Origin: Aurantibacter crassamenti
GTDB lineage: Bacteria; Bacteroidota; Bacteroidia; Flavobacteriales; Flavobacteriaceae
NCBI RefSeq assembly: GCF_016811105.1
Contig: NZ_JAFBGM010000001.1
Location: 1,259,126 to 1,323,125 of the forward strand
Direction of reading: 5' to 3'
DNA: 64,000 nucleotides
Below are positions 36,061-45,790 of this stretch, piece after piece. Numbering within the stretch: position 1 is the stretch's first letter; each line of letters begins with the position of its first letter. Both the position numbers and the translations under genes were made by a program. Under the pieces are notes generated by a model. That model saw nothing but the letters and a program-made list of their open reading frames with translations. It did not search any database and was not told the origin of the DNA.

Positions 36061-36081
36061 TGAAATTTGTTATTTAAAGGG

Positions 36082-36089
36082 CAAATTTA
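36082..36089 (-). promoter_or_regulatory. Candidate -7 box for serS
   Basis: The reverse strand reads TAAATTTG, matching TAnnTTTG, 21 bases before the serS ATG. No -33 TTG at the right distance was found. Confidence 0.35.
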
Positions 36090-36150
36090 AGGTAATCAGA
36101 TGATTTTAGAATTATATTTACGATTATAGGAATTCAAAAAATAAATAAGA

Positions 36151-36531
36151 ATGGTTTTTGAACATTTTGCACTTAACGTTACTGATGTTACTGCGGTGGT
36201 ATCTTGGTATGTTGAAAATATAGGGTTGGTAGTTGTAGATGAACAAAATGAGCCACCTTTTATGACTTTTTTAGCGGATTCTACAGGCCGAGTTGTGGTA
36301 GAATTGTATCATAGGCCAGATGAGACAATCACTGATTTTACAGATAAGCATCCGCTTATTTTTCATGTAGCATTTGTTTCAGAAAATGCCCAAGAAGATA
36401 GATTGCGACTTGAAAAGCAAGGGGCATCATTTTTTGAGGAAGTTAAGAAAGCTGATGGTAGCCATTTGGTTATGATGCGCGACCCATGGGGAATGCCATT
36501 GCAATTGTGTCAGCGCGCAATAAAGTTTTAA
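36151..36531 (+). CDS. VOC (glyoxalase/bleomycin-resistance fold) family protein
   Basis: A 126-residue protein with the vicinal oxygen chelate fold. It begins EHFALNVTDVTAVVSWYVEN, where the first histidine is a usual metal ligand, and ends with LVMMRDPWGMPLQLCQRA, typical of the family's last strand. Other potential ligands are HRPDE and the HPLIFHVAFV strand. Family members are isomerases, dioxygenases or antibiotic-binding proteins; this one cannot be placed further. It is monocistronic, ending four bases before the convergent HTTM gene. Confidence 0.8.
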   Translation: MVFEHFALNVTDVTAVVSWYVENIGLVVVDEQNEPPFMTFLADSTGRVVVELYHRPDETITDFTDKHPLIFHVAFVSENAQEDRLRLEKQGASFFEEVKKADGSHLVMMRDPWGMPLQLCQRAIKF

Positions 36532-36535
36532 AGAG

Positions 36536-37852
36536 TTATTTTATTTCAGAAGGTAATATCCATTCATTATGCCAAAAATAATTCCATTTGGCATTTGCTA
36601 AATCCACTTTTGGATCAATAAATGTTTTATATGGTTTGCCGTTTACGCTAACTTTTGAAATTACATGAACCATAATATCTTCACCTTTTGCGGCGTGTTC
36701 TTTTTTAATTCGTTGTGCAAGTTGCCAAATAAAATCTGGGTTTCCGCCAATTCTTCTCAGTTGTTTTTTAGATAAATATTCATTTAAATTGACGAAATGT
36801 TTTTCGTTCGATTCTTTGTTTGTCACCTTAAAATTTACTTGACCTGTTCTACTGCGTAGCATCATGCGCCAACTAAGTCTGTGACCTTCTTCCGTCCATA
36901 ATACATTGTCTTTAATAAAATAATGACGAATAGGAAGTACTAGTTGTATACAGAAATAGATTCCCCCTAAAATCAAGAGTAGACTTTTGTATGATGGAAG
37001 TTTTATTTCTGTGGATAAAAAGGGTGTCTTTTTTTTGAAAAATGTTTTCCGAATTGTTTCTGGTTCATAAAAGAAAATGATGAATGCTAACGATAAATAC
37101 GGAAATATGCCAATTTGAAAAACTATTGAATTAAACAGGTGGAAAAAAATTGAAACGCCAAAAGCAAAATTTCTTGTGGGTTTCCATAATAGTGCTGGTA
37201 TAATCAAGAGGTCAAAAAAGATGCCTGTAAATCCAATTATTTTATGGATCGATGGTTGTTGTAATATTTCGCCAATGACATAGTAGTTGGCTTTGTTAGC
37301 CATTAATGTTTTAATAAAGCTGAAGTCAAGCCAATCACCATACATTTTTGCGATTGCGGCGTAAGTGTAAACGATGAAAAGCTGAAATACAATCACCCAT
37401 TTTACATACGAATACATTGAATCACTCTTAAGCGTTGGGGTGTGCTTTGCATCATAAGAATAGTTCTTATTTGCAGGAAAAAAACACATGATTAGCGAAA
37501 TTAAAAGCAACAAATAATAGTGATTATTATATGATGTTTTTTGCATAAAGTACACTCCTGCCCAAAGCAGTGTAAAACCAATCATGCTAAAAATATACTT
37601 ATATCCTAGCATTATAAAAATGCCAAGGGTACCCATAATAAAAAAATAGAAATACATGCCATTGCCGGGTAAGGGTTGTAGCCAATCAAAACCTATAAAA
37701 TTAAAGGTGAATTTCGGTTCTATTAAAGTTCTTTTTATCCAACCCGTAATTATTGCCCCATAAGATTCTAAGGCAATCAATAGACCGAAAAAAATTCTAA
37801 ATAGAATTAGTTGGCTATTGTCTACTTTGGTAAAAAGTAATTTATTGAACAT
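36536..37852 (-). CDS. HTTM-domain membrane protein
   Basis: A 438-residue integral membrane protein with about eight transmembrane helices and a C-terminal soluble domain. The membrane part (ILFRIFFGLLIALESYG, then KWVIVFQLFIVYTYAAIAK and a FHLFNSIVFQIGIFPYLSLA segment) matches the horizontally transferred transmembrane (HTTM) domain related to vitamin K-dependent gamma-carboxylase. The HLFNS segment is conserved in that family. True carboxylase activity in bacteria is doubtful; function unknown. Its start abuts the ribF stop with no gap, so it is likely co-transcribed with ribF. Confidence 0.82.
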   Translation of the reverse strand: MFNKLLFTKVDNSQLILFRIFFGLLIALESYGAIITGWIKRTLIEPKFTFNFIGFDWLQPLPGNGMYFYFFIMGTLGIFIMLGYKYIFSMIGFTLLWAGVYFMQKTSYNNHYYLLLLISLIMCFFPANKNYSYDAKHTPTLKSDSMYSYVKWVIVFQLFIVYTYAAIAKMYGDWLDFSFIKTLMANKANYYVIGEILQQPSIHKIIGFTGIFFDLLIIPALLWKPTRNFAFGVSIFFHLFNSIVFQIGIFPYLSLAFIIFFYEPETIRKTFFKKKTPFLSTEIKLPSYKSLLLILGGIYFCIQLVLPIRHYFIKDNVLWTEEGHRLSWRMMLRSRTGQVNFKVTNKESNEKHFVNLNEYLSKKQLRRIGGNPDFIWQLAQRIKKEHAAKGEDIMVHVISKVSVNGKPYKTFIDPKVDLANAKWNYFWHNEWILPSEIK

Positions 37853-38800
37853 TTAGTCAGACAAAAATGAAATCGAGGTTTCTCGATCTTTCTCTAATTG
37901 TTTTTTGAGCGCTTCAACTGAATCGAATTTATGCTCATCTCTTATACGATGTAAGATGTTTACTTGAATGGTTTGATCGTAAAGATCCTGATTGAAATTG
38001 AAAAAGTGTACTTCAATTTTGCCTTGTCTTCCGCCTGGTTGATTTTGTAAACCATTAACTGTAGGATTGTAGCCGATGTTCATCATACCTGATACAACCT
38101 TGTTATTAATAGTGGCGTTTACAATGTACACCCCGTTTTTAGGAATCAATTTGTAAGACTCTTCAATGAACAAATTAGCAGTTGGGAAATTTAATTGCCT
38201 TCCAATTCCTTTTCCCTTGGTTACAATACCAGTTAGCATATACGGGTATCCTAAATAAGAATTTGCTGTGGCAACATCACCATCTTCAAGTGCCCTTCTG
38301 ATTTTTGTAGAACTAACTGAGATTTCATCTATCTCTTGCGCCGGAATTTCGTCTACTTCAAAGCCAAAAGTAGTGCCATAGCCAATTAAGTCATTAATAT
38401 TGGCATTTCTATTTCTGCCAAAACGATGGTCGTAACCAATGACTATTTTTTTAGCTTGTAATTTATTTACTAATAAGTCTCGAACAAATTCAATAGCAGA
38501 GAGCCGCGAAAATTCTTTGGTAAAGGGGTGAACAATTAATATGTCTAAGCCAAGACTTTCTAGAATTTTAGTCTTTTCATCAATTGTAGTTAATAGTTTA
38601 ATGTCAGAATCTTTTTGTAGTACAATTCTGGGATGTGGGAAAAAAGTAAGTAGCGTTGACTTTAATTCGGTGTCTTTTGTGTGCGATATTAGTCGGTTTA
38701 ATATCATTCTATGGCCTATATGAACCCCATCAAAAGTACCTATAGTTAGGGCAGTATCCTTTTGTTTATCGTACTTTAAGATGTTTTGAACTATGATCAC
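37853..38800 (-). CDS. ribF: Bifunctional riboflavin kinase/FAD synthetase
   Basis: Makes FMN from riboflavin and FAD from FMN. The 315-residue protein has the N-terminal adenylyltransferase domain with LTIGTFDGVHIGH near residue 19, and IGYDHRFGRNR near residue 122. The ISSTKIRR-like motif appears as VSSTKIRRALEDG near 166. The C-terminal riboflavin kinase domain follows, with GKGIGRQLNFPTANL and VYIVNATI near 195-225. Only 50 bases separate it from the divergent protease gene, so there is no space for an FMN riboswitch. Confidence 0.96.
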   Translation of the reverse strand: MIIVQNILKYDKQKDTALTIGTFDGVHIGHRMILNRLISHTKDTELKSTLLTFFPHPRIVLQKDSDIKLLTTIDEKTKILESLGLDILIVHPFTKEFSRLSAIEFVRDLLVNKLQAKKIVIGYDHRFGRNRNANINDLIGYGTTFGFEVDEIPAQEIDEISVSSTKIRRALEDGDVATANSYLGYPYMLTGIVTKGKGIGRQLNFPTANLFIEESYKLIPKNGVYIVNATINNKVVSGMMNIGYNPTVNGLQNQPGGRQGKIEVHFFNFNQDLYDQTIQVNILHRIRDEHKFDSVEALKKQLEKDRETSISFLSD

Positions 38801-38822
38801 AATAGGAAAAGGATAAAAGTTT

Positions 38823-38830
38823 TATCTTTG
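38823..38830 (+). promoter_or_regulatory. Candidate -7 box for the protease gene
   Basis: TATCTTTG matches TAnnTTTG exactly and ends 20 bases before the protease ATG. The nearest TTTG upstream is 34 bases away, too far for a normal -33. Confidence 0.4.
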
Positions 38831-38850
38831 AATTTGGCTAAACCCCCATT

Positions 38851-41800
38851 ATGGTTGCAAAATTACGTTTAGTTTTTTCAATTACCATATTATTTCTATC
38901 CTTTTACGGGTCATCTCAAAGTAATTATTGGATGCCTGCTGCTGAGCAAGATTTAAAGTCTGCAAAGCGAATGGATCGTCTTGATATTAATGATGGGTTG
39001 CACTTTTCATTACGCAAAGGTGACTTTTTAAATGCTTTAAAAAGTATTTCTTTCGCTAAAAATAATTCAAATACCGTTTATTTTCCTGATGTTGATGGTA
39101 AACTTGTTGCTTTCAATGTGAAAGAAACTCCGGTAATGGATGCAAAACTTTCTGCTAAGTATCCTTCAATAAAATCATATACCGGGTATGGATTGCAAAG
39201 TACCGGTGATAAAGTTAGGTTTAGTGTTTCGCATAATGGAGTTCAAGCAATGATAGTTCATGGTAATGGCACGAGCAATACTTTTATGCAAAAAATAGCG
39301 AATGAAAGTTATGTGGTTTATACTAGAGATTCGTTTCAAAAGAAAGATGTTGATTTTATATGTTCTACTAAGACAAGTGCAAATAAAATTGTGAATTTTA
39401 AGGCAAGTGCTGCGAAACCAATTGATGGTCAGGTTTTGAGAAAATTTAGATTAGCTGTTTCTGCAACTGGCGAGTATACTGAATTTCACGGGGGTACAGT
39501 TGCTAGTGCTTTGGCGGCAATAAATGCTACGGTAACAAGAATTAACGAGGTTTTTGAGTCTGATTTAGCCGTGACACTAGAATTAATAGCCACTACCGAT
39601 AAGGTGATTTATTTAGATTCAGATACAGATCCATATGGTTCAAATTTGAACGCTCAAGCACAATCAACTTTTACAGATGAAATAGGAACAGCAAATTATG
39701 ATATTGGTCATTTGTTTCATAAAGACACTGCTAATGGTAATGCTGGAGTAGTAGGTACGGTCTGTGTTGATAATTTAAAGGGAAGCGCCTTTGCGTCACA
39801 CCCGAATCCTGAGGGTGATTTTTTTGATTTAGATTACGTTGCTCATGAAATGGGGCATCAGTTAGGTGCAAATCATACATGGTCATTTGACGATGAAGAT
39901 ACTGCGGTGCAAACAGAGCCAGGAAGTGGGTCTACTATAATGGGTTATGCTGGTATTTCAGGGGTTGATAATGTTGCTTCAAGTGGTGATGATTACTTTC
40001 ATTATAACAGTATTGTACAAATTGCTGATTATTTAGATGGCATAGGTTGTGCGCAAGAAACCGTTTTGACAAATAATCCACCATCAATTACGCCAACGGG
40101 CAATTTTGTAATTCCAAAATCTACAGCTTTTGTGCTTTCTGGTAGTGCTTCAGATATCGACACTGATGATGTTTTGACATATACTTGGGAGCAAATTGAT
40201 GACGGAATAATAACTCAGGCTAATTTTGGGCCAAATAATCCGAGTGGAGCAAATTTTAGATCGCAAAGACCAAGTGTAGATTCAGTCCGATACTTTCCAA
40301 AATTACCACGTATACTTTCCGGTAATTTAACGCAAACAGTACCACCAATAAATTCAGCTTGGGAGTCTGTTTCAGATATTGAGCGTGATATGAATTTCGC
40401 TCTTACGGTTAGAGATAATGCAATAGGTGGGGGCCAGGTTACTGCAGATTTAGTTCATGTAGATGTAGTAAATAATGCTGGTCCATTTTTGGTAACGTCA
40501 CAAGCAGAAAACGAAGTATATGTGGCTGGTGATGTGATGGAGGTTACTTGGGATGTGGCTAATACTGATTTAGCACCAGTAAATGCACTTACTGTAGATA
40601 TTTTTCTGTCAATAGATGCAGGTGCAACTTTTCCCATTACAATGGCAACTAATATTGCAAATAACGGATCACATCAGTTTGTTGTACCAGGACTTTCAGC
40701 TACTAATGCACGGGTTATGGTGAAAGCCAATGACAATATATTTTTGGCAGTGAATGGAGCTGATTTTGAAATTACAGAGTCTGAAGTGGTTCTGAATTTT
40801 TCTGAAGTAGAGTATGATGTTTGCCAGCCAGATTCAATTAGCACTACATTTGATTATGAAACCTATTTGGGATTTAATGAAGAAGTTACTTTTAGTGTTT
40901 TTTCGGCGCCACCAAATCTTGTAGTTTCTTTTACACCACCCATGGCGACCGTTGATACGCCTGTAGATGTTGTCTTTTCAAATACCGAGAATGTACCTGA
41001 AGGAAATTATGAAGTGGTACTTGTTGCCACCTCAGCAACTGTTTCTAAAAAGGTGACCTTAGATATAGATATATTTGATAGTGTTTTTGCTGAAGTGGTT
41101 TTAAATTCACCTGCTGATGCTGCAGTAGATGCTTCAGTAAGTTCTGTGTTGCAATGGCAAGCAGATTCATCAATAACCATGTATGAGGTGGAAATTGCGA
41201 CCGATTTACTTTTTGCCAATATTATTGAAGATATTACGCAACCTGAAAATTCATATACTCCTTTAAATTTAGTTCACGAAGAAACTTATTTTTGGAGAGT
41301 AAAACCAATGAATGCTTGTGGGGAAGGTGTGTTTAGCAACCCTTTTAGCTTTACAACAATAGAGTTTAATTGTGCAAATAAGGCCGCTACTAGTTTGCCA
41401 ATAGAAATTTCACCAACAGGTACGCCAACCATTACCTCAAAAATTTCATTTTTTGAAGATTTGCCCTTGTCTGATATTAATGTAAATCTAGAAATTGACC
41501 ATACTTTTTTCTCAGATTTATCGGTGAGTTTAATCTCGCCAGCGGGTACAAAGGTTTTTTTGGTGTCGAATAGTTGTGGTGATTCAGATAATATTAATGC
41601 AACTTTTGATGATTCTGGCTCTGCCTTTGTGTGTGGTCGAAATCCGGCAATTACGGGTGTTGTTCGCCCAATTGGTAGTTTGAGTACTTTTAATGGAGAA
41701 TCAATTTACGGTGAATGGACTCTTGAAATTAGCGATGCTGCAGCGCAAGATGGTGGCGTGTTAAAAGCCTTTTCTCTAGATATTTGTATTGAAGGTGAAT

Positions 41801-42624
41801 TTAGGCCAGATGCTGATAAAGACGGGGTGTTTGATGATGGAGATGATGTTTGTTTAGGTACAGAAGAAGGTGCTAAAGTTGATTCAAATGGCTGTGCCGT
41901 ATCTGTTTTTCCTAAAAATAATTTTGATTTAACTGCACAGAGTGAGTCGTGTCGATCAAGTGATGATGGACAGATAAAGATTGCAGCTACTGCTGCATTG
42001 AATTATACAATAACTACAATCGGTAAAGGTGTAAATACGACAGAGAATTTTACAAACTCACATACGATATCAAATTTAGCCTCTGGTATTTATACGGTTT
42101 GCTTAACAGCTTCTGAAGGAGCAATGAATTATATTGAACAGTGTTTTGAAGTAGTAATTACTGAGCCTGATTCATTGAGCGTAAATGCGAATGTGAATAA
42201 TGAAGGTGATATTGTGAGTTTAAAATTACAAGGTTCCGATTCTTATAATATAGAGTTGAATGGAACTCTAATAACAACTGAAGAATCAGAAATTAAGTTG
42301 TCACTTAAAAGAGGGGTAAATACATTAAAGGTTTCAACCGCACTTGTCTGTCAAGGTATTCATGAAGAAATTTTCTTTAGTGCTTCGGATGTGGTTGTAT
42401 ATCCAAACCCTGCAAATGACTTCACAAAGATTTATTTAGGTGGGGTTGGTAAAAATGTGAAAGTCCGAATATTTGCTGCAGACGGAAGGTTTGTCAGAGG
42501 TAAGGATTTTACTAGCGAATCAGATCAATTAGAGGTAGACCTAATGGGATTACCATCTGGTATTTATTATATGCGTTATGAAGGAGAAAATGTTAATGGA
42601 ACGTCTAAACTGATTAAGCTATGA
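38851..42624 (+). CDS. Reprolysin-like secreted zinc metalloprotease with T9SS sorting domain
   Basis: A 1257-residue secreted protease of the M12B (reprolysin-like) group. A signal peptide (residues 1-23, ending YGSSQS) is followed by a propeptide to about 195 and the catalytic domain. The zinc site is VAHEMGHQLGANH with His332, Glu333, His336 and His342; the Met-turn is in STIMGYAG. Then come Ig/FN3-like domains (VLNSPADAAVDASVSSVLQW), a proprotein-convertase P-like domain (TSKISFFEDLPLSDINVNLE, YGEWTLEISDAA), a short thrombospondin-3-like calcium motif DADKDGVFDDGDDVC, and a type A T9SS domain (VVYPNPANDFTKIYLGG ... SGIYYMRYEG). It is exported by Sec and T9SS. Its stop overlaps the start of the next gene (ATGA). 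Confidence 0.92.
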   Translation: MVAKLRLVFSITILFLSFYGSSQSNYWMPAAEQDLKSAKRMDRLDINDGLHFSLRKGDFLNALKSISFAKNNSNTVYFPDVDGKLVAFNVKETPVMDAKLSAKYPSIKSYTGYGLQSTGDKVRFSVSHNGVQAMIVHGNGTSNTFMQKIANESYVVYTRDSFQKKDVDFICSTKTSANKIVNFKASAAKPIDGQVLRKFRLAVSATGEYTEFHGGTVASALAAINATVTRINEVFESDLAVTLELIATTDKVIYLDSDTDPYGSNLNAQAQSTFTDEIGTANYDIGHLFHKDTANGNAGVVGTVCVDNLKGSAFASHPNPEGDFFDLDYVAHEMGHQLGANHTWSFDDEDTAVQTEPGSGSTIMGYAGISGVDNVASSGDDYFHYNSIVQIADYLDGIGCAQETVLTNNPPSITPTGNFVIPKSTAFVLSGSASDIDTDDVLTYTWEQIDDGIITQANFGPNNPSGANFRSQRPSVDSVRYFPKLPRILSGNLTQTVPPINSAWESVSDIERDMNFALTVRDNAIGGGQVTADLVHVDVVNNAGPFLVTSQAENEVYVAGDVMEVTWDVANTDLAPVNALTVDIFLSIDAGATFPITMATNIANNGSHQFVVPGLSATNARVMVKANDNIFLAVNGADFEITESEVVLNFSEVEYDVCQPDSISTTFDYETYLGFNEEVTFSVFSAPPNLVVSFTPPMATVDTPVDVVFSNTENVPEGNYEVVLVATSATVSKKVTLDIDIFDSVFAEVVLNSPADAAVDASVSSVLQWQADSSITMYEVEIATDLLFANIIEDITQPENSYTPLNLVHEETYFWRVKPMNACGEGVFSNPFSFTTIEFNCANKAATSLPIEISPTGTPTITSKISFFEDLPLSDINVNLEIDHTFFSDLSVSLISPAGTKVFLVSNSCGDSDNINATFDDSGSAFVCGRNPAITGVVRPIGSLSTFNGESIYGEWTLEISDAAAQDGGVLKAFSLDICIEGEFRPDADKDGVFDDGDDVCLGTEEGAKVDSNGCAVSVFPKNNFDLTAQSESCRSSDDGQIKIAATAALNYTITTIGKGVNTTENFTNSHTISNLASGIYTVCLTASEGAMNYIEQCFEVVITEPDSLSVNANVNNEGDIVSLKLQGSDSYNIELNGTLITTEESEIKLSLKRGVNTLKVSTALVCQGIHEEIFFSASDVVVYPNPANDFTKIYLGGVGKNVKVRIFAADGRFVRGKDFTSESDQLEVDLMGLPSGIYYMRYEGENVNGTSKLIKL

Positions 42625-43304
42625 GATTAGTTAGAGTGTTGTTGTTAGCCTTTTTTGTGGTTGCTGGTTGCAAAAAGAAAGATCCTGTGAATCTGCCAGA
42701 GGCAGCTTTATTGGTGTTTCCGAATAAGAATTCAGAATGCACGGTGGGTAATGATATAAGTGCAACTACTAGAGAAGTTGATTTTAAATGGCAGAAAGCT
42801 ACATACGCTACTTCATATGAACTACGTGTTACCAATATCGATGCCAATTCAACACAAACCATAAGCACTCCGGCATTATCAGCAAGACTTCCGATTTTAA
42901 AAGGCGCTACCTTTTCATGGGTAGTATTATCAAAAAATGAGCAGGTAACGAATAAGGTGTCTAGTGCTGCTTGGCAGTTTTATAATGCAGGTTCAGAAAC
43001 CTCAAGACCACCTTTTTCTGCTGAAATAATTGCACCTGAATTAGGTAAATCTCTTTTTAAAGACATCAATAATGAAGTTACACTTAGTTGGTTAGGTTCT
43101 GATGTTGATAATGATATCGTTGAGTATGATATTTATTTTGATACCGTGTCGCCACCAATTTCTGTTTTAGCAAGTTTAGGTGCAGATGTTACCGAGCAAA
43201 AAGTAAGCGTAGAAGCCAATACAGTTTATTATTGGAAAGTAGTGACCAAAGACGGAGATAATCATACTTCAGATTCAGGTATATTTGATTTTAGAATCTA
43301 TTGA
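42621..43304 (+). CDS. FN3-like lipoprotein coupled to the protease
   Basis: A 227-residue lipoprotein: signal MRLVRVLLLAFFVVAGC gives an acylated Cys17 followed by KKKD. Two fibronectin type III-like beta domains follow (VDFKWQKATYATSYELRVTN near 50-75, then VTLSWLGSDVDNDIVEYDIYF near 150-175). The domains resemble those in the upstream protease. The ATG overlaps the protease stop by four bases, so translation is coupled. A role as surface partner, chaperone or anchor of the protease is inference; no homologue with known function is recognised. Confidence 0.78.
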   Translation: MRLVRVLLLAFFVVAGCKKKDPVNLPEAALLVFPNKNSECTVGNDISATTREVDFKWQKATYATSYELRVTNIDANSTQTISTPALSARLPILKGATFSWVVLSKNEQVTNKVSSAAWQFYNAGSETSRPPFSAEIIAPELGKSLFKDINNEVTLSWLGSDVDNDIVEYDIYFDTVSPPISVLASLGADVTEQKVSVEANTVYYWKVVTKDGDNHTSDSGIFDFRIY

Positions 43305-43309
43305 TTTAT

Positions 43310-43936
43310 CTAAGTTGCATTGAACTCATTCATGGTATTTTTAATGCCAGCAAGTACGAAAGAACGAACTGCTAAGCAAGAACGCTCTAGTCGTTCTTTA
43401 AGCTTGGCTTTTTCATCTTCATTCCATTCACCAAGTACATAATCAACTTGTCGGCCTTTTGCAAAATCAGCTCCAACCCCAAATCGGAATCTATTGTAGC
43501 TGGCTGATTGTAATACATTCTGAATATCCTTTAGGCCATTGTGACCTCCATCGCTTCCTTTAGTTTTTACTCGTAAAGTACCAAATGTCAGATTTAAATC
43601 ATCAGTAATAACTAGCAAATTCTCTAGTGGAATATTTTCTTTTTCAAGCCAATATTTTAAAGCTTTACCACTAAGATTCATATAGGTAGATGGTTTTAAG
43701 CAAATAACAGTGCGCCCTTTAATTTTAAAGCTGCCAATAGCGCCTAATTTTCGAGTTTCAAATGTGAATTCTTCAGAATTAGAAAGTTGATCTAAGATTT
43801 TGAAGCCAATATTATGGCGTGTTTCGGCGTATTCACTGCCAATATTTCCTAAGCCTACGATTAAGTATTTTTTCATAGGGTTTTCTTCTAAAATGAGTTT
43901 TTTTGAATTAAATAAAGATTTGAAAAAAGAAAACAT
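43310..43936 (-). CDS. pth: Peptidyl-tRNA hydrolase
   Basis: Recycles peptidyl-tRNA by cleaving the ester bond. The 208-residue protein contains KYLIVGLGNIGSEYAETRHN, with the catalytic His in the TRHN segment, KPSTYMNLSGKAL, DDLNLTFGTLRVK and the GSDGGHNGLKDI loop. An N-terminal extension of 20 residues (MFSFFKSLFNSKK) precedes the usual family start at MKKYLIVG (43876); the extension is hydrophobic-basic and seen in some relatives, so either start is possible. Downstream, on the same strand, the next feature is the convergent lipoprotein, five bases away. Confidence 0.93.
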   Translation of the reverse strand: MFSFFKSLFNSKKLILEENPMKKYLIVGLGNIGSEYAETRHNIGFKILDQLSNSEEFTFETRKLGAIGSFKIKGRTVICLKPSTYMNLSGKALKYWLEKENIPLENLLVITDDLNLTFGTLRVKTKGSDGGHNGLKDIQNVLQSASYNRFRFGVGADFAKGRQVDYVLGEWNEDEKAKLKERLERSCLAVRSFVLAGIKNTMNEFNAT

Positions 43937-43962
43937 ATCGTTTTATAATAGGATAAAAATAC

Positions 43963-43993
43963 AAAAGCATCCACCAAATTGGCGGATGCTTTT
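43963..43993 (-). terminator. Terminator of the prs-rplY operon
   Basis: On the reverse strand AAAAGCATCC, a G-T wobble, CCAA, a one-base centre, then TTGG and GGATGCTTTT, continuing into TGTATTTTT. It is a long stem with a U-rich 3' end starting 27 bases after the rplY stop, so it is a good intrinsic terminator. Confidence 0.8.
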
Positions 43994-44019
43994 ATTTGTA
44001 AAATCAAGAAACGTAGTTT

Positions 44020-44661
44020 CTAGTTTTCTCCACCTTCAGCAGCTGGTGCTTCAGCTCCTTCTGCAGTTGCACCTTCTTCTCCTTCTCCTTCTTCATCTTC
44101 ATCATCAATAACAACAGCAGCACGTGCAGTTTTCACTTGAACTACTACGGTGTTGTCAGGATGTAAAATTGAAAAATCATCGTTTAAAAGAGATTCAACT
44201 GTAATATTGTCTCCAATTTTTAACTTAGAAAGATCCACGTTAAAGAAATCTGGTAATTTGTCTGGTAATGCTTTAATAGCCAATTTTCTTTTTCTGAAAA
44301 GTAAACGACCACCATTACGAACACCAGGAGAATTTCCTTCAAGTTGAACAGGAATGTTCATTGTAACTTCTTTGTCATCAAATAATTGATAAAAGTCGAT
44401 ATGCATAATTTTATCCGTAACCGGATGAAATTGAATGTCTTGCATTATCGCTCTTAATTTGCCTTCACCTAAATCAACCTTTACAGTATGCGCGTTAGGA
44501 GTGTACACTAAATCTCTAAATGCTAATTCATCTGCTGAAAAGTGTAATGGTTTTTCCCCTCCGTATACTACGCAAGGAACCTGTCCAGCATTACGTAGGG
44601 CCTTTGTTGCCTTTTTGCCCACGCTTTCTCTTTCTGATCCTTTAATTGTAATTGATTTCAT
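44020..44661 (-). CDS. rplY: Ribosomal protein L25/Ctc
   Basis: Binds 5S rRNA in the large ribosomal subunit. From ATG 44661 ([20 protein letters not shown]) it has 213 residues, the long CTC form: an L25 beta-barrel with [15 protein letters not shown], then the TL5-like second domain ([20 protein letters not shown]), then an acidic alanine/glutamate-rich tail. A longer frame to 44760 is possible but its 33 extra residues are not L25-like and overlap prs, so I rejected it. The ATG is 23 bases downstream of the prs stop, forming a two-gene operon ending at the terminator near 43.97 kb. Confidence 0.94.
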   Translation of the reverse strand: MKSITIKGSERESVGKKATKALRNAGQVPCVVYGGEKPLHFSADELAFRDLVYTPNAHTVKVDLGEGKLRAIMQDIQFHPVTDKIMHIDFYQLFDDKEVTMNIPVQLEGNSPGVRNGGRLLFRKRKLAIKALPDKLPDFFNVDLSKLKIGDNITVESLLNDDFSILHPDNTVVVQVKTARAAVVIDDEDEEGEGEEGATAEGAEAPAAEGGEN

Positions 44662-44684
44662 GATATATATTAAATTAAACTTAC

Positions 44685-45626
44685 TTACATTAAAAATTTT
44701 GATGCTATTGAGGTGTTTTGGTGAACTCTTTGCATAACATCTGCAAATAATTCGGCACAACTCAATACTCTTATTTTGTCACTATCTCTTTTTACAGGAA
44801 TTGAATCTGTTATAATCAATTCTTTCAGTTGAGATTTTTCTATTCTTTCAATGGCATTACCCGATAATAAACCGTGTGAAGTAATTGCTCTAACGCTAAT
44901 TGCTCCTCTTTCCATCATTAAATCAGCAGCCTTTGTTAATGTGCCTGCGGTGTCAACCATATCGTCAACAAGAACAACATTTTTACCTTCAACATTTCCA
45001 ATCAATTCCATATGCGAAATTACATTAGCTTTTGCCCGCTGTTTATAACATATAACTACATCACAAGAAAGTGCTTTAGAATATGCGTATGCCCTTTTAG
45101 AACCACCCATATCAGGTGATGCAATCGTTAAATTTTCGAGATTTAGCCCTTTTAAGTACGGTAGAAACATTGTTGATGCAAACAGGTGATCAACAGGTTT
45201 TTCAAAAAAGCCTTGAATTTGATCAGCATGCAGGTCCATGGTGATAATTCTGGTTGCCCCTGCAGTTTCAAGCATTTTTGCAATAAGCTTTGCGGCAATA
45301 GGTACTCTAGGTTTGTCTTTTCTGTCTTGACGCGCCCATCCGAAATAAGGCATCACTGCAGTTATATGTCTTGCGGATGCTCTCTTTGCTGCATCAAGCA
45401 TCAATAGCATTTCCATTAGATTTTCAGAACTCGGATGCGTTGATCCAATCAAGAAAATCCGTGCTCCACGAACAGATTCTTCAAAAGAAGGTTGAAATTC
45501 GCCGTCACTATATCTTGAGATATCAACATTACCAAGGCTCATACCGTAAGCCTTAGCAATTTTTTCTGCTAACGCACGACTGTTTGAACAGGCGAATATT
45601 TTAGGTTCGGGAACTAGATATGCCAT
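44685..45626 (-). CDS. prs: Ribose-phosphate pyrophosphokinase
   Basis: Makes phosphoribosyl pyrophosphate from ribose 5-phosphate and ATP. The 313-residue protein has [60 protein letters not shown] (catalytic His-containing loop) and the PRPP-binding [18 protein letters not shown]. Length and motifs match class I PRPP synthetases. It precedes rplY by 23 bases; this pairing is common in bacteria. No clear -7 box was found upstream. Confidence 0.97.
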   Translation of the reverse strand: MAYLVPEPKIFACSNSRALAEKIAKAYGMSLGNVDISRYSDGEFQPSFEESVRGARIFLIGSTHPSSENLMEMLLMLDAAKRASARHITAVMPYFGWARQDRKDKPRVPIAAKLIAKMLETAGATRIITMDLHADQIQGFFEKPVDHLFASTMFLPYLKGLNLENLTIASPDMGGSKRAYAYSKALSCDVVICYKQRAKANVISHMELIGNVEGKNVVLVDDMVDTAGTLTKAADLMMERGAISVRAITSHGLLSGNAIERIEKSQLKELIITDSIPVKRDSDKIRVLSCAELFADVMQRVHQNTSIASKFLM

Positions 45627-45765
45627 AACTAAATTCTATTGCTCCAATGGGTTAAACAAATGACTCGGAAGTCCCTGTTTTCTAAGGAAGTGCAAATTTA
45701 GACAATTATTTGTGTTGCTAAAGGATATTTGTTGCTAATTTTAAAGGCTAAACGAAAATATTTTA

Positions 45766-45773
45766 TAGTTTTG
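45766..45773 (+). promoter_or_regulatory. Candidate -7 box for tRNA-Leu
   Basis: TAGTTTTG matches TAnnTTTG and ends 17 bases before the tRNA 5' end. No matching -33 TTG is at the usual distance. Confidence 0.4.
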
Positions 45774-45790
45774 CATTCCTATTTTGAAAT

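Noticed and set aside
44662-44760. Upstream extension of rplY by 33 codons
   Set aside because: Residues are unlike L25, overlap the end of prs, and the MKSITIKG start is the family start.
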